This document shows positions 43,111 to 54,925 of a stretch of 64,000 nt of DNA, piece by piece. Source of the DNA: Ahaetulla prasina (lineage: Eukaryota; Chordata; Lepidosauria; Squamata; Colubridae); assembly GCF_028640845.1 (NCBI RefSeq), contig NC_080540.1:131096420-131160419 (forward strand). Reading direction: 5' to 3'. The notes under the pieces are model-generated. The model searched no databases. It worked only from the letters and a program-made list of their open reading frames with translations, and was not told the origin of the DNA. Every line of letters begins with the position of its first letter. Within the stretch, counting starts at the first letter, position 1. Position numbers and translations under genes: made by a program.

Positions 43111-44690
43111 TGGCACCATATTCTGACTCACTTTATATTATCTATCCATGTGTTTTTCTGTTTTTAAAGCAGAGGAGTGATTGCCCATTGCCTTCTCCCA
43201 CTCAATATGCAATATTTATTTATTATTAAATTTGTTTACTACCCCTCTCACTGCAAGGCAACTCCTTGCCATTGCCATTATTACTAAAGTGATCATTTGC
43301 CTCCATATCGCTACTGCTTGGTATAGATGCCTGTTGGCTTTAGCTAGGCAGCTAGGATACTTTTCACACTTACTGTGAGGTAGTATATACTCCCTGTTGC
43401 TCCCACTTATCCAATGGGAATATATATTCTTACAACACACACCCAGAGTGTTTCGCTCATCCATCCCAGGGACATATTCCTCCATTACAATGGGACAACG
43501 TATCATGTTTTTTTAATGGATTTCTTGGACCTAAACTTTAATTAAGTAAGGAAATTATAGGAAACAATGGTAGAGAGAGCATTGAGCTATGAAAATACTG
43601 TTAGGCTTTATCTCCATTACCTTTGGAAGGAAGTTGGATGGTGGAAATGGCAGGGAATAGAGGCAACAGAAAACAATTAGAGATTAGCAACACATTTCCG
43701 TTGTTTGATAAAAGATTTGAGTGCATCTCAGTTCAGCAGTGGGGAAAGTCAGACAAAGACATGGCTGGAATGAGCAGGGTAATTGGGAAATAAAGTTTCC
43801 AGGGTAAAACAGGCATAACTTGCTTAGTTTCTTAATGTTTTACATGCAGACACAGAGACACATGGCATATGAGACACAAAACCCAAAACTGAACAAAAGT
43901 TCCTCCACTGAAAATTGGCTACTGAATTTCACTGGCGTGATGATGGAGGGCCTCAGAACCTATGAAGATGGGACTGTGAGATGCATGTTCCCTCTTCCCT
44001 CTGAGATAAAACGACGTTTGCCTTCAACGTATACAGCCCCAGGTTAATTTTTAATCAGGTTACTAAAACAAATTGCTGATTGCCTAATAAGAGCTGGATG
44101 AGAGTGAAACAGTGTCTAAAACTTGTTTTTATTCCTTCATAGAAGGAACCGAAATACAGTACCCTATTACTGCCGCCAGATCACTTTCCCGGTGTAGCCA
44201 AGTCTGATTTCTTTGATCTGGGGTGTATCTAAATGCAAATGAGTAATTGGCATTTGGCATTTTGTCATTCTGACATTTTGTGGGGGTGTGAGTTTAAGCC
44301 CATCATCTTTTTCCGGGAACAGGAGACGTCCTATTCTTGCCTCACTCTATCTCCCTGGCCAGAAATCTGAGCTCTCCAGAAGATTTCATAGGCAGTCTTA
44401 TCAACCAACCAGATCTTAATCTTCTACTCAGTTTCTAGGCATTCACAGTCCTGGAAAACAACTATATTTCCCCGTTTACATAACCAACCTGTAGCAAAAT
44501 CTTGCCTTAACTACTCCTATCTCTATCCTCAGGCTCAAGGAAGCCTTTTCACCCCACCCCCACCCTTGCCCCAATCCCCACAAGGTGGTCCAAAAAATGC
44601 ATATTTTTTTCTGCTGCATCCCTGTGGTGGTCCCTGCATCTCATTCCCACCTTCTGAGCGAGGAGGGTTTAAATCATCTTCAGGGGTACC
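43111..44690. other. 1.6 kb unique sequence
   Basis: No gene or repeat is recognised. Frames at 43181-43378, 43216-43506 (minus) and 43820-44047 have no domain. Confidence 0.4.
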
Positions 44691-44891
44691 AATGTTGAAA
44701 TTGTTACCCTTATGCTGAAGGGGAAGCCAGGGTCTAGCCTCCTGGAGTGAAAACGGGCCGCAGGGGGGTTGCGGCACCCCCGGCGCCCCGTTTTGGGCCT
44801 AGTAGGCCTCCCTGCACTTACATGGGAGCCAAAATGGGGCATATGGGTCCAGCTAGCAATTTAACTACCCGAACTGGCTGAATCCCACCAC
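44691..44891. mobile_element. hAT MITE right-end fragment, 'CAGTGGTGGGATTCAGCC' type
   Basis: The right end reads gctagcaatttaactacccg, aactggctgaatcccacc, actg, the reverse complement of the usual hAT-MITE start in this window. The left limit is uncertain; the GC-rich interior (ccggcgccccgttttggg) resembles other MITE cores. Confidence 0.45.
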
Positions 44892-44959
44892 TGTGTAAAA
44901 GGAGAGGCAAAAAAGCTTAGGCAAAAAAGCTGTGTAAGAGGAGAGGCAAAAAAGCTTAG
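44892..44959. repeat. 29-bp near-perfect direct duplication at a LINE 5' junction
   Basis: tgtgtaaaaggagaggcaaa... (44892-44920) recurs as tgtgtaagaggagaggcaaa... (44931-44959) with one difference. The second unit runs straight into the LINE coding sequence. Confidence 0.9.
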
Positions 44960-45513
44960 AGACAAAGAATGTTTTACTAGAAGAGTTCTTCGCTACTCCG
45001 AAAACAACAAAATACCTTATACTAGCAGGCTAGAAATACTGGGACTAGAAAACTTAGAACTCTGCCGACTTCGACATGACCTGTGTTTAACACACAAAAT
45101 CATCTACTGCAATATCCTTCCTGTAAAAGACTACTTCAGCTTCAATCGCAATAATACAAGAGCAAACAATAGATTCAAACTTAATGTCAACCGCTTCAAA
45201 CTTGATTGCAGAAAATATGACTTCTGTAACAGAGTTGTTAACGCTTGGAACTCACTACCTGACTCCATAGTCTCTATTCAAAATCCCAAAATCTTCAACC
45301 AAAAACTGTCTACTATTGACCTCACCCCATTCCTAAGAGGACTATAAGGGGCGTGCATAAGAGCACAAAAGTGCCTACTGTTCCTGTCCTATTGTTCCCT
45401 TCATTATATCAAATTAACATAGCTGTTGCATGCTTTTACTTATATATACATATTTTTCTTTCATGATATCTTGTTTTTTTATTTATGACGATGTTTGTGT
45501 ATACTGTTGTGAC

Positions 45514-45520
<7 letters not shown>
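44935..45520 (+). mobile_element. CR1-clade LINE 3' end with intact C-terminal frame
   Basis: Plus-strand coding end, then a 3' UTR (ggggcgtgcataagagcaca, gtgcctactgttcctgtcct) ending tttgtgtatactgttgtgac followed by an A-rich tail (45513-45545). The minus-strand copy at 62436-62840 and the short one at 53222-53360 are the same family. Confidence 0.85.
44952..45347 (+). pseudogene. LINE ORF2 C-terminal fragment, 131 codons open
   Basis: An uninterrupted frame from KLRDKECFTRRVLRYSENN through RLEILGLENLELCRLRHDL, KDYFSFNRNNTRANNRFKL, NRVVNAWNSLPDSIVS to STIDLTPFLRGL and a TAA stop. The 'FSFNRNNTR...NRxxxAWNSLP' pattern is the conserved end of CR1/L2-clade ORF2 proteins. There is no initiator methionine because the copy is 5'-truncated. 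The lack of stops over 131 codons implies a young insertion. Confidence 0.85.
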
Positions 45521-45545
<25 letters not shown>

Positions 45546-48500
45546 TGGAATACTGTTGCAGATCTGTTTTATTCCTGCTTTGGTGCTGTGATTGGTGGAT
45601 GTATTTCCTACCAGCTAATGAGGAAAAGAACAGGGAAGAGAGCAATGCTGGAAGAATCAACCAATGACTTTATTTGTCACATGCTGCACTTCCAAAATCT
45701 GGACAGCACCATTCAGCACTCAATCAAACTGTAGCAGAAGGATAGTGATTGACAAAGAGGTAGGACATTACATGCCAGTACAATCAGCAGTTGTCTTCAA
45801 GATGGGTAGTTAGCACTTTCATTCAATGGGGGAAACGAGTTGAGAGATTCCACAGTGTGACCTACAGCCACTGTTGTCACCATTGGGAAGGTCAACCTGG
45901 TTGCCAAATGAGAATACTGGGTCATTAGCATAACTTTCAGTGGGAATCTGTATGCAGGAATAACAATGTCTTGATAGTAGGGAAAATTTGTTCAGACAAA
46001 TGCCCATAGACAAAAGCTATCAGCAGCCGGTAGCTTAGGGCATAGAATTGTAATTGGAATAGGGATAAGGAGTCAGGGTAGTGCTGACTATTTTATTTTT
46101 AACTCTAGGAGTTTGCTGAAATTAAGGAGGGAGGACAGGACTGACAGCTATAATTTCGGCACTCTTTTGTTGGTCAGCTAGAAGAACACTAATTACTCAT
46201 AATGTTCCTGCTTGTTCTCGGCATTCTGGATTGACAGCAGTGAAGAAAATTACACCTCCAACTTCAATAAGTTTTATAGAGGAAAGGATCTAGAAATAGT
46301 TCCATACCAAAGCACTCTTATAGTGTGGAGGTGAGCACAAAGTCCAACAAACGCAGCTATGCTCTGTTGCAAGATGGTGGCATATACAATTGTTTTGTAT
46401 TACCAAGACCATGTCCCTTGCTATGACTTTAATTATTCCTTGGGATGTTTCTTTTAAAACATCCATTGGGCATCTTAAAACTTATTAAGCAAAACGTTGG
46501 TCACCCAAGTCAGAAAAACCATAAGCATACAAACTAAAATGAGTTCCAGTACCCTCCCTCCACTCAGTGGCTTGCCACACCTGTCAATTATTTTTTGAAA
46601 GCCCTAAAGAGGGAAAGCACCATGCAGGAAGTAATGGGATTAAAAAATGGCAGATAAACAATATTCAGCCCATTTATTTATTTAGCAATAAATTTTCCTG
46701 GAAGGGAAAAATTCAGTTTAAAAAGCATCCCTCCAATTCTTCATTTTCATTGACATTTTGAGAAACACCTCCTTGAAAATTGGTCTTTAAACCAGAATTT
46801 TGTTAGAGAAAGTTACACCAATTTGTTTTACTTTTCTTAGTAATTAGGCCACTGTTTGACGTACAAGATAATATTTGCATCTTCTTTGCCAGCACTATAT
46901 TGTACGTAATCTTAAAGAGTTTGATTAGAACTAAACAACAATGTTTTGGATTAGTTTTGAATTTAATTTAATTAAACTATTGTCTGTTTGGGGAAGCTAA
47001 ATTGATGTTTCTGATTCTGATCTAGTTCACAACAAATTGCAGCCGAGCTGCAAATTTCATTGAAACCATGGTGACTCTACAGACATTTTGTACAGCTGTT
47101 GTCCCCACGAGGGGAATTCTTGCTTCATACTGCCCAAGTGTTACTCTACTGCATGGCAACATGGTCAAACCATAATTGCAACATTTGTCTGTGTTCCACC
47201 TTCACTGGAATGGTAAAATACAACTGAGGAATAGTTTCCAGGTGGCCACTTCTGATTTCCTTCAATCTTCTTTTTTTCAATAGTTGGCCTTCCCGTCTAT
47301 AACTTCCAATGATGGCACATGCTTAGAAGGAAAGACAATGGATATGGATTGGTTCGTGGCAGATCACATGGTGTTTGTGTTTTGAGGTAGCCAAGAATGA
47401 AGAGGCTGCAGGACATGTTTGAACTGCTTTGTCAAGATTCACGGATGGAAACACTGATGAGGTTACCTCACATGGCTACATGACTGAAGAGGATATAACT
47501 CTGATCTTCTGGTCCCAAAGACCAATTTTTTGATAACAGAAGGCCCATAAATATCTTTTCCTTTGCTGTGGGAGACTGGTTTCTTTTGTTTCAGGGGGAA
47601 CTTTGTCTCCAGCTTTATTTCTCCTGTTCAACAATTTGCAATGCTGTTATGGGCAAAGATGTGACTTACTTTGTTCCTATTTTTGACCTCATCTTGCTAG
47701 TATTTTACTAGTGTCTTCCTAGAAGAATTTTACTTTTACCACTGCTTTATTCCCTTTCTGATGGTTATCTTTTCATCTCTTTCTTGCGATAGTAATCCCA
47801 TATTACATCTCACACAGTATTTTTCCTTACTCTTACCTAGCCAGATAATTATTCATTCCTTGCGTATATCATTTATTCTGATTATTTTTTTCAACAAATT
47901 TAATCTGGCTATCTCATTTTTTTCCTGCCATGTCCCTTGCCTACAACGCATCCCCAGCCCACATTTTAGCCACATTGATGTGAAGGGAGTGCATTCCCTC
48001 TTAAAACACCAAGGTTTGGGCCAGTCACAAGGTATGTAAAATCTGTTTCACGCCACTCAGTACAGGGGCATTGAGATGACCAGTAGTGGATGGGATCAGA
48101 ACAGTTGGCCGTTGTTGAATATTCAATGCTGGCACTCCCCTGCTTTCCAATTCCTGGTCAGCCTCCAGGCTGTTATTGTCTTTCTAAAGTTTAATGGCAG
48201 GCTGAAATGGCACAGTAGCAAAATGGCACAATGCTGAAATGACAATGCTCCCCCCACCCACCTCAAAAACAGAGCTGAGAAAAGTCCAAAAGTAGCATTT
48301 ATTGCTTAGGTATACAAAGGCAATGAATAAGAGAGAACTCGTAAATAAATCTTTTCTGACTTTAATCTGCTTTTTCTTTATTGAGCCTGAAGTTATGACA
48401 GAAGGAGGACACAGGGATTTGACTGATTCATGATATTGAGCTTATAGTGCTTAGCATTATAGGTCACAGTGTTCGCTCACCTGATGACATTCTTACTTTC

Positions 48501-49669
48501 TTTCTCCAGGACCTCGTATTAATTCAGTTTCTTTGCTTGTCACAGCCAAGCCTTGTTCAAATGTTCTATTTTGAGAAGGAGCTACCTGTTCCCCCTTTAC
48601 CTGATGCAATTCTGACTGAGCACTGTCAATGCTCTGAGCAATTCATTGAAAAGAGCAACTTTATGCTTGGGGAACATTTTTTCTCTCTCTTTGGGTGAAT
48701 TCTGTTGTCTGGTTTATTTGTATTATCTGTAAAAATAAATAAATAACATGGCTCCATTTTTCCACTTATATATAAACGTCCATCTTATAATTTGGCTGTT
48801 TGTAGGGGTGACCCTATGTGCTGGCTTTGGGAGGTGAAACAAAATATAATTTTTAGGAAATATTTGGAACATTACATCCGTGCATTATTTCTACATGCTG
48901 GAAGAGAATTCTTGGCTCAATGGCACATTTTTCTCCCCCTAAACACTGTCTGGGAAATCTCACGAAACAGCTAGCCCATTTTGAATTGAGTCAAGGGAAA
49001 TGTACCAAATGCTCCTCTTTTCTTTCTTGCTTTTTATCAGTCTCAGTTGAAGACTTCAAGCCCTGACTGTCCTGGATGAAAGGTTGCTACACTTTGCCTT
49101 GTTATGCCTCCCTTGTGCTGGAATCAGGCAAGCAGGGCAGTGTGGGAGACACAAATATAGGGCTTAGTCTAAGCCATCTCCAGGCTCAATGGCATTCTTC
49201 CCTTCTGCCCTCTCACCAACTCCTACTGCTTGTGCTACTTTGCCTATTTATTTCTCTGAACATCACCACCTGGAAACAAATCCAGGACAAAGCAGGAGGT
49301 CAAGAGAACAGTCACTCTTCTCCAAAGGTTGGGTTGCTGAGAAGAGCTCAAAAGAAAATGGAGAGAAACATCCCATCGTATTACTGGCAAGCTTAGTGGA
49401 AAATCTGAGTTTACTGAAGTGTGGTCAGGATTATAATTTCAAGGCAATTTAAACTTCAACAAATGTAAATGGCTGCCCATCTACCAATGGAACTCTGGGC
49501 AATTAACAAAAGAATAAAAGCATCATGCAAAAAAAAATAAATGTCAAAGGACTTACAACAAAATCCTCGTCCGTATATTTCACACAACCTTGCTGGGTTC
49601 CATTAATAGTCTTGCTCAAGTACCTGAGAGAAAAGCTAGGTCTTCACAGCCTGTCAGAAGACTGACAAG
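45521..49669. other. 4.1 kb without recognised features
   Basis: The longest uninterrupted stretch with no identifiable repeat, reading frame or RNA gene. Only a short (AAAAG)n patch (45520-45545) belonging to the LINE tail, and AT-rich patches near 46960, are visible. Frames up to about 106 codons (49076-49396 +) carry no domain. A CTGATGA box at about 47450 is not followed by a usable GAAA. If the window has host regulatory sequence, this is a candidate place, but nothing positive supports that. Confidence 0.45.
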
Positions 49670-49677
49670 CTCAGGAC

Positions 49678-49951
49678 CAGAGCTGGGTTTCAGCAGGTTC
49701 TGACCAGTTCTGGAGAACCGGTAGCGGAAATTTTGAGTAGCTCGGAGAACCGGTAGTAAAAATTCTGACTGGCCCCTCCTCCATCTAGTCTTTGCCTCCC
49801 GAGTCCCTGCTGATCGGGAGGAAATAGAGATTTTTCAGTAACATTCCCATGGAGTGGGATGGGAATGGAGATTTTACAGTATCCTTCCCTGCCATGCCTA
49901 CCAAGCCACACCCACAGAACCGGTAGTAAAAATTTTTGAAACCCACCACTG
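49678..49951. mobile_element. hAT MITE, 'GAACCGGTAG' family
   Basis: Ends are cagagctgggtttcagcagg and gaaacccaccactg, inverted. The 8-bp duplication is ctcaggac (49670-49677) and ctcagggc (49952-49959), one mismatch. Subterminal 'agaaccggtagcggaaatt' and 'agaaccggtagtaaaaatt' mark the family. Confidence 0.85.
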
Positions 49952-50250
49952 CTCAGGGCCATATGAATCTCCAGGAAGAAGGTGTTCCATTTCATTGAAC
50001 TTGGGCCATGAAAAGGAAGACATTACTTCCTGGAACTCACCAAATGGCACTGTTTCACAGAGGGGATCTGAAGCCAAATCAAGCCCAACCAGAGCCCCGT
50101 GAGTTGAGTGGCTTTGCCCAGTCAACAAAGTTGCAAGTAAGATGTAGCTGCCATCACAAAAGGGCTGGGATTCTGTAAGAGCATAGTTTCTTTCTGTCTC
50201 ATTTTATGCTCATGAATTATGGAGAGAATCTTCTGGCATGTGACCTCCTG

Positions 50251-50470
50251 TGGTAGTCCTCATTTAGCGGCCACAATTAGGATCAGCAACTTGGTCATTA
50301 AGCTAGGTGGTTGCTAATTGAAACCATAAGTGTTCTTTCGAACCTACTTCAGCTTTCCTTTGCTTTATTCACCAGTGGAAGTCATATGTGTAATATAAAG
50401 TTACTTTGTCATCATCGCTGTAATTGCAAATGATCACTAAATGAAACACTTGCTCAACCAGGTCTACCTA
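50251..50470. mobile_element. MITE, 'CAGGTAGTCCTC' family, diverged
   Basis: The left end tggtagtcctcatttagcgg and right end caaccaggtctacctata are inverted; the core shows gatcactaaatgaaac and 'gtcattaagctaggtgg'. Short for the family (about 220 bp). Confidence 0.65.
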
Positions 50471-51615
50471 TAGGATAGCTAGATTGCAAATATCCACCTG
50501 GCCACTAAATAGCAGCAGAGAAGTGAGAATTTTCTGTATACCTTTGCTGCCATCTGCTGTCAGATGGATCTTTGCAGTTTAAAATGGTTGCCACCACTTC
50601 CCACGTCAAAAGGACATACCAAGAAAGAACTGAGGAGTTGGGAGGAAATAGAAAACAAGAAAAAAAAATCCTTGCCACTTCTCATAGAAGAAGCTGGCGT
50701 TCTCCAAAGTAAACAACATCATGTATTTGTGTGCACTTTTAAAAAATGGTATAACTAAGAAATATGAGAGATGAGTAATCTGAGAGAAACCTATTTTAAA
50801 TTCATGGTCTCTCATTGTTTTTGTCAAGGAAATGGAAACACCGGAATATGGTCAGGTTTCTCTTTACTGGGAAATACCATCAAGTGCTTGCCCAACCTTT
50901 CAAGACAGGAGCGTCTAGGAATACCAAAGCTTTGAGACTCGATACTTTAAAACACAGCTGGCTTCTTGCTTCATTTGAGGATGTGCAAGAAAGCTGCCAG
51001 CCTGTGTTAGCAAGGTCAAGTATATTTACAGCTTGCCCTATACAAACATACTGTATGGGCTACGTGGGCTATATATTGTGCTTTTCTGCATAATAACCAT
51101 CCACGCATGCTAATTTTATAGGCACGGAGAAACTCTTCTGCCCAGCTCCTCCTAGGCTCAAAACCAGCTTCAAAAGGTTACAGTGCTTCAGTGGATCCTC
51201 TTTTATATTTATCAAACAAGAAATAAAACCCTTTGCGGATTTGGAAGCACCGAAAGACTGAGGTGTAGACAAGGTCCGTGCAGATTGAAACAAAGGCTTG
51301 GTGACAGGGGATCCAAATCTCTTCCTTGTGAGTCAAATGTGGAACTGCTTTGGTAGAATGTTCACAGTGCACGTGGTACATGTTACAGCTCCGGTATTAT
51401 CACTCAGCATCTCATGTGAGAGTAAGGCTGCCACTGTTAACCAGGAAGCGTTATGCGGTACCAACTTGCTCATTGAACAATCAGCTTGGCGCTAAGAATT
51501 ATTATTATTATGCCTGAAAATCCCCAGAATAAATTAAGATACGGATCTACAAAAGACTTCTATAAGAACCTACACATTTTATCGAAACAAGGTGTAGAGG
51601 CTTTCTTGCACGTAC
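50471..51615. other. 1.1 kb unique sequence
   Basis: No gene or repeat is recognised. Overlapping 65-92 codon stretches on both strands have no domain. Confidence 0.4.
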
Positions 51616-51623
51616 CAACAGAC

Positions 51624-51787
51624 CAGTTCTATCCAGTTCGGGCGAACCAGTAGCAGCAGCTGTGGGAGGTTCCACCTGCCCGCCCGGATGTCATCACGTC
51701 CCATTTTTGATGCTCTGCGCATGCGCGGAAGATTCTATGCATGCACATTTGCAAACCAGTAGCAAAGGTAAGTGAATACCACCCCTG
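51624..51787. mobile_element. hAT MITE, 'GAACCAGTAG' family, short
   Basis: Perfect 8-bp duplication caacagac (51616-51623 and 51788-51795). Ends are cagttctatccagttcggg and gtgaataccacccctg. 164 bp long, with tgcgcatgcgcgg near the centre. Confidence 0.88.
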
Positions 51788-51869
51788 CAACAGACTGAAA
51801 TTGATTCGATTTGAATTAGGCCATTTCCATGGCTGGGTTTCTACACCACAGCTTCCTTCTGTGCCACTG

Positions 51870-51900
51870 CTGATATATCTATCTATCTATCTACGTACGT
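51870..51900. repeat. (TATC)n / (ACGT) microsatellite
   Basis: Five tatc units followed by tacgtacgtacc, directly upstream of a LINE tail. Confidence 0.85.
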
Positions 51901-52019
51901 ACCTTGATGAACATATCTTTTCTTTTATGTACACTGAGAGCATACGCACCAAGACAAATTCCTTGTGTGTCCAATCACACTTGGCCAATAAAATTCTATT
52001 CTATTCTATTCTATTCTAT
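51896..52019 (+). mobile_element. AATAG-tailed LINE 3' end, plus strand
   Basis: Reads gtaccttgatgaacatatct, tgtacactgagagcatacgc, ccaatcacacttggccaata, then (ctatt)n at 51998-52018. Only the last ~100 bp before the tail are present. Confidence 0.88.
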
Positions 52020-52490
52020 CTGTAGCTGGCTTTGATCTTATGTTTGCTGTCCAGAGTTGTAATTGTGAGATAGGGGGAATATATCAGCACATTGTATCAA
52101 TCAATCAATTAATCAACATCTTCTTCACTGGCAACCTTTGGGAAGTTGATGAAGACCTTTTTTACATGGACTTTCGATAGATAAGTTTGTAGCTTTAAGA
52201 AAAAACAAAGGGAAGGGAAGGGAAGATATAAATGTTCTAAATAAGCAAATGGCCCACCTATCCAGTCTCTGCTTAGCATTATCAAACCCTGGGAGATGGG
52301 TCGGAAAGCAACTTTTAAAGAACCCCTGGGTATAAGCAGGCTATGATTAATTCAAGATAGAGTTACATTTATTCACATTTCTCATCCTGAGCTATTGGAT
52401 TATTATCCACTTTACTAGATATCTTCACTAATGACTTATTCATTTTATCATCTACAGTATATATTACACATTATAAAAGCTTGTACTGTT
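52020..52490. other. Unique sequence with a short GGGAA tract
   Basis: Nothing recognised apart from (gggaa)3 at about 52210-52226. Confidence 0.4.
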
Positions 52491-52577
52491 AAAAAATAAA
52501 TTTCAGTACACAATGGGAATCTAAACATAGGATTTTGTTCTATGTTTAGATGAATTTTTTTTACTGAAATTATTTTT
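52491..52577. repeat. Imperfect hairpin (about 38-bp arms)
   Basis: aaaaaataaatttcagtac, then gaatctaaacatag (52491-52530), faces ctatgtttagatgaatt, then actgaaattattttt (52540-52577), across a short loop ggattttgtt. The arms differ by a few bases and one indel. Confidence 0.8.
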
Positions 52578-53221
52578 CTTTTCTTTCTGCAGGAGGAATA
52601 CATATATGTAGCCAGAAAGTCTCTTGATTTAGTAATGACAATTACATGTTCAAATGATGAAAGGTTTTTTTTACGGGGGTGGGTCAAATTGCCAAAGCTG
52701 ATCATAGTATTTATTAATGAGTAAACCGACAAACATTTAAGCTATTCTGCTAGATATTTGGAAAGGAATGAAGGATTAAGCAGGTCTTTAACATAATAAA
52801 CCATCAGCAGTGTCAATGCAGCAAATTTCATGACGTAAAGAAGTCCAAGATAAACCCTAAAGTTTAAGCAGAGCATAGCCATTATTGCCACATTAAATTT
52901 GCAGATGTCGTAAGAATCTGTCTTTGCACTTGCAGTCACCAATTAACATGGGGATTTGATTATATGGTTGTGAGCCTCCATCTTGATTTTTTTTACTCCC
53001 TTCATTGGGTAGGAGAGCCCATACGGGAAGAGGTGTGTAAACTCATTGATATGAGCAGATGTGATGCTGCCTACGCACGCTGTCTATATTTCAAGTGACT
53101 ACCTGTGCATTTGTTCATCATCATCCAGAAACAAGCATGTAGGATAGATGAAAGTAAATATGATGAGCAAGAAGCAGGAGAAACTTATGGAAGATGACCA
53201 TGCTGAGCCTGAGGAAGGAGT
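52578..53221. other. Unique sequence, nothing recognised
   Basis: No frame with a domain and no named repeat. Confidence 0.4.
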
Positions 53222-53365
53222 CAAACATTTATTTTTTATTTTTATTTTATTTTATTTGTCAAGTACGTATTAGCTAATATATATAAGTATAAGCATGAAT
53301 ACAATTAAAGGGAACAATAGGGCAGGGACGGTAGGCATGCTGGTGCTCTTATGCACATGTCATCA
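53222..53365 (-). mobile_element. CR1-clade LINE 3' end, minus strand
   Basis: (ttta)n-type tail followed by ttgtcaagtacgtattagc and, further in, gaacaatagggcagggacgg with taggcatgctggtgctctta. This matches the 3' UTR of the LINE at 44935 (cctactgttcctgtcctatt in reverse). About 140 bp. Confidence 0.75.
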
Positions 53366-54119
53366 TGTCTCGAGTTCCTTCACGTCCACAAGAAATCTAA
53401 GTCCTGCCCACCTTGAATTCTGTTGACTCTTCTCTACCACCAACTCGCTTTGACCATTAGTAGCTCAGATTCTTGTAGAGATGCTTAGTATACAGAAAAT
53501 TCCTATATATTCAATAGAATTGCCTGGACTGCTGATTTCCTGCACTGGACAAATTTCTCTGTAAAACAAGAATAAAAAAAGATAATAAAACTAGGTGCTG
53601 CCTAGGTTAGAAAAATGATAAGTATATAGAGAAAATGATCAAATGAAAGAGAATTGTACTTAATGTAGACAGAGCTTTTATCTTTCTTTTAAAACACTAG
53701 AATATGGACCATTGTGGCCACAAAATTTTAAGTACATATATTGTAGTTGTTGTTTGAGTGAGAGTTTCTGACTCTCTGGCTTTATTGTACAGCTTCATAT
53801 AGATCTTTGGAGGTTGTTCATTATTTATTTACTGAAATAGCTTAACAACTGCAATTTTGCCCTCTGTTCCCAATTTGCTCTTTTCTCTGAAAAGGAGACT
53901 CAAGACAAGAATTCATTATTCTGATGCTTTTTGTCCTACCATAATAAACTCTGGATTTTGCTAAGGGTCCCTCCAGCAGAAAAATTTAAACTTTCCATTG
54001 GAGAAGTAACTTCTGTCAGTTTAGATTCTGTCAGTTTATAGTCTTTTTTCTTTTAGGCTGGTTGATTATCTCTTTTGCATAGTCTACAGATGTTATTAAT
54101 GTCTACGTGTCTAAAGAGA
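53366..54119. other. Unique sequence, nothing certain
   Basis: The block ctggctttattgtacagctt with catatagatc at 53778-53806 closely resembles the flank of the palindromic MITE at 54620-54646 (ctggctttatcgggcagctt with cacatagacc), so a dispersed repeat end may lie here. Otherwise nothing is recognised. Confidence 0.4.
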
Positions 54120-54365
54120 TACCCCAATCAAAAAACTGCCACAGAGCCATCAGTAAACAGCCCAACCAAAGAATCTCTAAGACTGCCCCCACCCACACAG
54201 ACAGGGAAGATACCAGAATATAGACTGGCAGCAAATAGGACTCCTTAATAGCACTGATGATGTTACCTACTTAGGGTAATGAAACGTTTGCAAGAAAACA
54301 AGCAAGCTCAGGGAGCACCAAGGACGCCTCATTTCAACCCCGAGCTGCAAAAGTTTTCCTTTATT
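54120..54365 (+). mobile_element. Penelope-like element end fragment (putative), plus strand
   Basis: Plus strand: ccacagagccatcagtaaac, agcccaaccaaagaatctct, cagaatatagactggcagca, agcactgatgatgttaccta, aatgaaacgtttgcaagaaa, caagctcagggagcaccaag, tttcaaccccgagctgcaaa. This is the longest of three related fragments. It includes sequence upstream of the hammerhead-like core that is absent from the other two. Confidence 0.5.
54251..54291 (+). ncRNA. Hammerhead-ribozyme-like motif, copy B
   Basis: GCA, CUGAUGA, U, stem II GUUACC/GGUAAU (6 bp around a UACUUAG loop), GAAA, CGUU, UGC. Stem I can form GCA/UGC. The core boxes are exact. The triplet at the expected cleavage site is GUU (NUH). The very short stem III is like those reported for minimal hammerheads in Penelope-like elements. 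Confidence 0.6.
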
Positions 54366-54638
54366 AGTAACTTCTGTCTGAATAGATCCCTTTGGTACTT
54401 GAATAGATCCCTTTAGGCTATAAGGTAAAATCCCAAGCAAGCCAACAGCTGTGTATTCGGACTGTTCAACTAGCATCTTCAAAATAAACATTTGTTAATC
54501 TAGATGGGCTCTGACATCCATTTGCTCTCCTATCTAAGTTATGCTTGAGGCAGACATCTTTATTTCTCCAACTGTAGGAACCCTGCAATTGTGGGCCCTG
54601 TGAGGGCAGCCTACCTCCTGGCTTTATCGGGCAGCTTC
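54366..54638. other. Unique sequence, nothing recognised
   Basis: Contains a short tandem 'gaatagatcccttt' (about 54381 and 54401). Confidence 0.45.
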
Positions 54639-54646
54639 ACATAGAC

Positions 54647-54925
54647 CAGTGATGGCAAACCTTTTCAGACCCGAGTGCCCAAACCAGAATGTGTGTGCAT
54701 GCGTGCACACTGGAGCACCAGAAACCTGAAGACTAGCTGGCCATCGCAGGCATACCTGTTTTTTGGGCATTTTTGGCTGTTTTTTGGGCCTTTTTCAGGC
54801 CATTTTTCGTCCCTTTTTGGGCCAGCTGGTCTTCGGATTTCTGGCACTCCAGCGTACACAGATGCACACGCATGCACGCCCGTTCCGGTTTGAACACCCA
54901 GTGCCGAAAAGGTTCGCCATCACTG
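54647..54925. mobile_element. hAT-type MITE with 'CAGTGATGGC' ends
   Basis: Ends are cagtgatggcaaacctttt and aaaaggttcgccatcactg. The core is largely inverted on itself (gaccagctggtc-type blocks; cttttttgggcctttttcag). The flanks are acatagac and gtctatat, inverse rather than direct copies, and the symmetry extends into the flanks. The sister element at 55204 has a proper 8-bp duplication. Confidence 0.8.

Noticed and set aside
47448..47490. A further CTGATGA box followed by ggttacctc, similar to the hammerhead core
   Set aside because: No GAAA box at usable spacing and no matched stem I; probably a decayed repeat remnant or chance.
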